Shown here piece after piece: positions 59,937-64,000 of a DNA stretch of 64,000 nucleotides. A program made the position numbers and the translations under genes. Numbering within the stretch: the stretch's first letter is position 1; each line of letters starts with the position of its first letter. The notes under the pieces were generated by a model. That model worked only from the letters and a program-made list of their open reading frames with translations. It ran no database searches and had not been told where the DNA came from. Source of the stretch: JADJOM01 sp963817435 (lineage in GTDB: Bacteria > Gemmatimonadota > Gemmatimonadetes > Gemmatimonadales > GWC2-71-9); NCBI GenBank assembly GCA_963817435.1, contig CAWFNY010000002.1, positions 1 to 64,000 of the forward strand, written 5' to 3'.

Positions 59937-61291
59937 CAGTGGCCTCCCTTGCGAAGCCGGGGCATCGGGATCTGCTCCTTGATCTCCTGGATCGCCACGA
60001 CCGGGAAGGCGCGGGCGAACAGCAGGAACCACATGCCGAACCAGCCGAACGAGCCGGCCAGGATACCCCAGTCCGCCCAGGTGGGCTTCATCTGGCTCCA
60101 GGCGTAGGGGAGGAAATCGTTGCTGAGACTGGAGACGATGATGACGTAGCGCTCGAACCACATCCCGATATTGATGAAGATCGAGATCACGAACAGCGCG
60201 GTCAGGTTGGTGCGCACCTTCCTGAACCACAGCAACTGGGAGACGAAGGCGTTGCAGATGATCATCGTCCACCCGCCCCACCACATCGGGCCGAAGGCCC
60301 GCATCCAGAAGGTGGTCTGCTCGAAGGTGTTGCCGCTGTACCAGCCGATGAAGTACTCCATCGCGTACGCATAGAACAGGATGGAGCCGGTCAGCAGGGT
60401 GAGCTTGGCCAGGTTGTCGAAGTGGTACTCGGTGATCATGTGCTCGATCTTCAGCGCCTTGCGGAGCGGGATGAGCAGCGTGAACACCATGCCGACGCCG
60501 GAGTAGATCGCGCCAGCCACGAAGTACGGAGCGAAGATCGTCCCGTGCCAGCCGGGGATGATCGACATGGCGAAGTCCCAGGACACGACCGAGTGCACCG
60601 ACAGCACCAGCGGCGTCGCGAGCGCGGCAAGGTAGAGATAGGCGCGGGAGTAGTGACGCCACTGCTGGTCGGTGCCCTTCCACCCCAGCGAGAAGAACCC
60701 GTACACCTTGGCGCGCCAGCCGTGCATCATGTCACGGGCGGCCGCGATGTCCGGCACCAGCCCGACGCAGAGAAAGGTCGTGGAAACCGTCAGGTAGGTC
60801 GCGATCGCGAAGACGTCCCAGATCAGCGGCGACTTGAAGTTGGGCCAGAGGAAGCGCTGGTTCGGATAGGGCAGCAGCCAGTAGAAGAACCACTGACGCC
60901 CGATATGGATGATCGGGAAGAGGCCCGCCGTCATGACCGCGAAGACCGTCATCGCCTCGGTGGCGCGGTAGACCGCGGTGCGCCAGGGCGAGCGGAAGAG
61001 AAAGAGAATCGCGGAGATCAGCGTGCCGGCATGGCCGATGCCGACCCAGAAGACGAAGGTCGTGATGTAGACGGACCAGAAGACCGGCGGATTGTAGCCC
61101 GCGAGGCCAAGGCCGTCCTTGAGCAGCATGACGAAGGTGCCGGCCCCGACCAGGAAGAGCCCGACGGCCCCCGCCAGCAGGAGGAAGTAGCCCTTCCCCG
61201 CGGTCCCCAGGGTGTTGACGACATCCCGGGTGACCTCGTGGTGGGTCTGGGTCGGCTGCGTCGGATCGTGCTCGTGTGCGATGGCGGCCAT
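59936..61291 (-). CDS. actC: Alternative complex III subunit ActC (NrfD-like membrane protein)
   Basis: A 451-residue membrane protein with about ten helices, quinol-site subunit. Typical blocks: NPPVFWSVYITTFVFWVGIG, HAGTLISAILFLFRSPWRTA, RATEAMTVFAVMTAGLFPII, HIGRQWFFYWLLPYPNQR, and LVLSVHSVVSWDFAMSIIPG with WHGTIFAPYFVAGAI. It follows actB by three bases. Confidence 0.92.
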   Translation of the reverse strand: MAAIAHEHDPTQPTQTHHEVTRDVVNTLGTAGKGYFLLLAGAVGLFLVGAGTFVMLLKDGLGLAGYNPPVFWSVYITTFVFWVGIGHAGTLISAILFLFRSPWRTAVYRATEAMTVFAVMTAGLFPIIHIGRQWFFYWLLPYPNQRFLWPNFKSPLIWDVFAIATYLTVSTTFLCVGLVPDIAAARDMMHGWRAKVYGFFSLGWKGTDQQWRHYSRAYLYLAALATPLVLSVHSVVSWDFAMSIIPGWHGTIFAPYFVAGAIYSGVGMVFTLLIPLRKALKIEHMITEYHFDNLAKLTLLTGSILFYAYAMEYFIGWYSGNTFEQTTFWMRAFGPMWWGGWTMIICNAFVSQLLWFRKVRTNLTALFVISIFINIGMWFERYVIIVSSLSNDFLPYAWSQMKPTWADWGILAGSFGWFGMWFLLFARAFPVVAIQEIKEQIPMPRLRKGGH

Positions 61292-61294
61292 CGG

Positions 61295-64000
61295 TTATGC
61301 CTCCGTCCGGTGCAGGACCTTCGCGAGATAGGTCACGGCCGGACGTACGTTCAGGTCCTCGAGGACGTGGTATCCGCGGTGATCGGCGCCGGCCTTCGCG
61401 ACCCGGGACTCGGCGTCCTTCATGTTGCCGAAGGTGATCGCGCCGGAGGGGCAGGCCTGGGCACAGGCGGTCACGACATCGCCGTCGGCCAGGATCCGAT
61501 CCTCGAGCCGGGCCTGGTTCTGCGCTCCGCGGATCCGCTGCACACAGAAGGTGCACTTCTCCATGACACCGCGCGCCCGCACCGTCACATCCGGGTTGAG
61601 CTGCAGGTTGAGCGGCTCGGGGAAGGCGGTCTTGTTGTAGGCGAGCCAGTTGAAGTAGCGCACCTTGTAGGGGCAGTTGTTGCCGCAGTAGCGCGTGCCG
61701 ACGCACCGGTTGTAGACCTGGCCGTTGAGGCCATCCGGCGTGTGATAGGCGGCGTAGACCGGGCAGACCGGCTCGCAAGGAGCCGCATCGCAGTGCTGGC
61801 ACAGCATCGGAAGGACGCGCGCCTCGAGCGGCTCGCCGTCCACGCCGCCCTCCCAGTAGCGCTCGATCCGCATCCAGGTCATCTCCCGGCCTCGGAGGAT
61901 CTGATCCTCGCCGACGAAGGGGATGTTGTTCTCCGCGTAGCAGGCGGTGACGCAGGCCGAGCAGCCGGTGCAGCGGGCCAGGTCGATCACCATGCCCCAC
62001 ATCGGCTGTTCGGTGGCGTAGGCCCCGTGCTTCCGCTGCTCGAGCTGGGACGCGCGGAAGCCGCTGATCGCCTCGACCTCACGCTCGGTGTTGACCTCGT
62101 GCTCCTCGTGGCCCTCCGCCCGCGCGGCGAGGGCGGGGGTCATCCCCTGCTTCGCCTCGCTGAAGGTCATCGCATCCACGATGCCGCGCCCGAGCTGCCG
62201 GGTGGTGCCTTCAGTCTTGGCGACCTGCTTCCATTCGCGGGTCTTGGTGGCCGTGACCCGGGTGGAGAGGTACGGCAGGAAGCCGTTGCCGGGCTTCCCG
62301 TCGACGAGATCGAGCACGTTCACGCCGCGGCCGGTGGCGAACTGGCCGTACGAGGTGTGACCGAGGCCGATCGGGATCGCCAGCACATCGGGGTGGATCC
62401 CGGGGTAGACGTAGACCGGAGCCGAGATGGTGCCGTGCGGCGAGGTGAGCTGCAGGAACTCCCCCTCCTGCACGTCGAGGCGCTTGGCGGTGTCCGGATT
62501 GACCTCGATCCAGCTGTGCCAGGTGATCTTGGTGACGGGATCGGAGAGCTCGAGCATCCAGGGCCGGTTCGCGAAGCGGCCGTCCCCCAGGACCGAGGTC
62601 GTCGGCATGAGGTAGAAGCCATCGGCCCCCGCCTCCCCGTCGAACGCGGGCGCGGCGTAGGTCAGACTCTGCGCCGTCGCGGCGAGCTTCACCGGGGCCG
62701 CGGGGGCCTCGGCGAAGACGCCGCCATGCTGCAGCGCGGCCCGCCAGGCATCGTCGGTGCCGAGGCTCTTCAGCCACTGCGCCTTCAGGTGTGCCTCCCA
62801 GGTCGGCGCGTTGAACTGGGCGAGGGCGCCGCCGGCCTTCTGCGACACCTTGAGCAGCAGATCTCCCGTGGCCATCGTCTGGAAGACCGGCTCCATCACC
62901 GGCTGCATCAACCCGGTGACGCCCTTCCGGGAGCGGGCATCGTCCCACCGTTCCAGCGGATGGTGGTTGGGCAGGAGCAGATCGCAGAGCTGGGCCGTCT
63001 CGTCGAGATACAGCGAGGTGGAGACCTTGAAGGGCGCCTTCTTGAACTTCGCCTCGAACCCGGCGCTCTTCGGAAGTCCGTAGGCCGGGTTGGCCTCGTG
63101 GACGATCACGACCTGCGCGCCGCCCTGGTCGATCGCATCGAGCAGCGCCAGCGTCGCGCCGTAGCCGTCCCCGCTATCGAGATCGACGCCAAACTTCACC
63201 GTCTGGCCGACGTTGCCGGCGATGTAATTGAGCAGATTGACCGCGGCGCAGACCTCGATCGCGCCACGGTGCTGGGCGGAGATCCCGCCGGCCACCGCGA
63301 GCCCCGGCTCGGCCGATGCGAACTCCCGCGCGATCCGCTTGATGATTTCGGCGCTGACGCCGCTTTCCTGCTGCGCCTTCTCGGGCGTGTACGCCGCCAG
63401 CATGCCACGCAGGGCGTTGGCGTCGGCGGGATTCCGGCTGCGCTCGGTGAGCAGCAGGTTCGCCATGGCGAGGATGATGGCCGCCTCGCTGCCGGGCTTG
63501 ATCGCCACCCATTCATCGGCGTTCATGCCGGTGAGCGACATCCGCGGCGAGAACGACACGTGCTTCGCCATCTGGCCATCGGCGTAGCCGTGCGAGACGG
63601 CGAAGCCCCGCTGCTGCTCGACCGGCGAGATCCAGCCGTCGAGGAAGTCCGCCCCGAAGGAAAGGATGAACCTGGCGCGGGCGAAATCGTAGGCGGGAAG
63701 CTCCGCCGTCCCGAAGGTCAGCTGATTGGCAGCGCGGATCGGCTCGTAACTGAACGGCTGGTAGCGCGCGACCTTGCCCCCCTGGGCCTGGGTCCAGGCG
63801 GCCAGAAAATCGGAGAAGCTGCCGCGGCCGGCGCCGCTCAGCACCGCGAGCTTCCCGCCCGCGCCCTGGAGCTTCTGGGCCAGTGTGGCGACCGCCTCGT
63901 CCCAGGTGATCTGCTTGAAGCTCCCGTCCGCCTGCCGGGCCATCGGTCCGCGAACGCGCCCCGGATTGTACAGCCCCTGGAGCGCGGACTGGCCCTGGGA
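61295..64000 (-). CDS. actB: Alternative complex III iron-sulfur subunit ActB, 5' end outside the window
   Basis: The frame enters at the window edge (SQGQSALQGLYNPGRVRGPM) and runs 901 codons to its stop. Residues up to about 570 form the molybdopterin-oxidoreductase-like domain (KVARYQPFSYEPIRAANQL, ILSFGADFLDGWISP), which in this family lacks the cofactor. The C-terminal part is a NrfC-like ferredoxin with four clusters: CTGCSACVTACYAENNIPFV, CQHCDAAPCEPVCPVYA, CVGTRYCGNNCPYKV and CTFCVQ...CAQACPSGAI. The missing N-terminus should hold the export signal and first Cys motif. ActA is expected upstream, outside the window. Confidence 0.92.
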   Translation of the reverse strand, partial: SQGQSALQGLYNPGRVRGPMARQADGSFKQITWDEAVATLAQKLQGAGGKLAVLSGAGRGSFSDFLAAWTQAQGGKVARYQPFSYEPIRAANQLTFGTAELPAYDFARARFILSFGADFLDGWISPVEQQRGFAVSHGYADGQMAKHVSFSPRMSLTGMNADEWVAIKPGSEAAIILAMANLLLTERSRNPADANALRGMLAAYTPEKAQQESGVSAEIIKRIAREFASAEPGLAVAGGISAQHRGAIEVCAAVNLLNYIAGNVGQTVKFGVDLDSGDGYGATLALLDAIDQGGAQVVIVHEANPAYGLPKSAGFEAKFKKAPFKVSTSLYLDETAQLCDLLLPNHHPLERWDDARSRKGVTGLMQPVMEPVFQTMATGDLLLKVSQKAGGALAQFNAPTWEAHLKAQWLKSLGTDDAWRAALQHGGVFAEAPAAPVKLAATAQSLTYAAPAFDGEAGADGFYLMPTTSVLGDGRFANRPWMLELSDPVTKITWHSWIEVNPDTAKRLDVQEGEFLQLTSPHGTISAPVYVYPGIHPDVLAIPIGLGHTSYGQFATGRGVNVLDLVDGKPGNGFLPYLSTRVTATKTREWKQVAKTEGTTRQLGRGIVDAMTFSEAKQGMTPALAARAEGHEEHEVNTEREVEAISGFRASQLEQRKHGAYATEQPMWGMVIDLARCTGCSACVTACYAENNIPFVGEDQILRGREMTWMRIERYWEGGVDGEPLEARVLPMLCQHCDAAPCEPVCPVYAAYHTPDGLNGQVYNRCVGTRYCGNNCPYKVRYFNWLAYNKTAFPEPLNLQLNPDVTVRARGVMEKCTFCVQRIRGAQNQARLEDRILADGDVVTACAQACPSGAITFGNMKDAESRVAKAGADHRGYHVLEDLNVRPAVTYLAKVLHRTEA

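Overview
The window looks like a high-GC, Gram-negative environmental bacterium, most likely of the Gemmatimonadota. The clues are an alternative complex III respiratory operon, TonB-dependent outer-membrane uptake, a bacterial sphingolipid operon and the general protein style; no rRNA or marker gene is present to prove it. The first ~6.2 kb is different: it is visibly less GC-rich, every gene in it is frameshifted, and it meets the rest inside a pyruvate-dehydrogenase E1-alpha gene at about 6230. I read that as a probable assembly join (or a rearrangement) with DNA of another organism, perhaps an acidobacterium.

Layout. 1-6230: frameshifted HrpB helicase, M28 peptidase and corrinoid protein genes, all minus strand, plus a long inverted repeat. 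6231-8646: truncated E1-alpha coupled to an acetyl-CoA-synthetase-like ligase. 8.8-14.5 kb: a small conserved protein, nitroreductase, two convergent Uma2 nucleases, a DUF4279-like protein, a ~1 kb gene-free stretch, an unknown helical protein and a PTS EIIA-domain protein. 14.5-17.1 kb: an MgtA-type P-type ATPase whose N-terminal half is riddled with frameshifts. 17.8-21.8 kb: a TonB receptor closely resembling the PQQ transporter PqqU (YncD), followed by a PQQ-dependent dehydrogenase. 22-27.7 kb: BON protein, an unknown membrane-anchored protein with a small coupled partner, pirin, and a nitronate-monooxygenase-like flavoprotein.

27.8-36.3 kb: FMN alpha-hydroxyacid dehydrogenase, aldehyde dehydrogenase, class III aminotransferase and a complete PotABCD-type polyamine ABC transporter, together a plausible uptake and catabolism set. 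36.4-39.1 kb: a two-subunit molybdenum hydroxylase (IorAB type). 39.2-43.4 kb: amidohydrolase, then SoxYZ with a SoxH-like metallo-beta-lactamase protein and a periplasmic rhodanese. 43.5-50.1 kb: TetR regulator and a large arsenic island (arsR, arsM, arsN2, acr3, arsC, arsP-like permease, thioredoxin-like) with two matching ArsR operators, flanked by the decayed remnant of ArsS and an intact arsenosugar-type glycosyltransferase.

50.3-54.4 kb: an overlapping operon for serine palmitoyltransferase, a ceramide-synthase-like acyltransferase, a ketosphinganine-reductase-like SDR and a PAP2 enzyme. 54.5-57.5 kb: cupredoxin lipoprotein behind a perfect CRP-type site, a Cys-rich unknown, and an ECF sigma/anti-sigma pair. 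57.6-64 kb: actF, actE, actD, actC and actB of alternative complex III, with actB running off the window. I found no tRNA, rRNA, CRISPR array or transposase.
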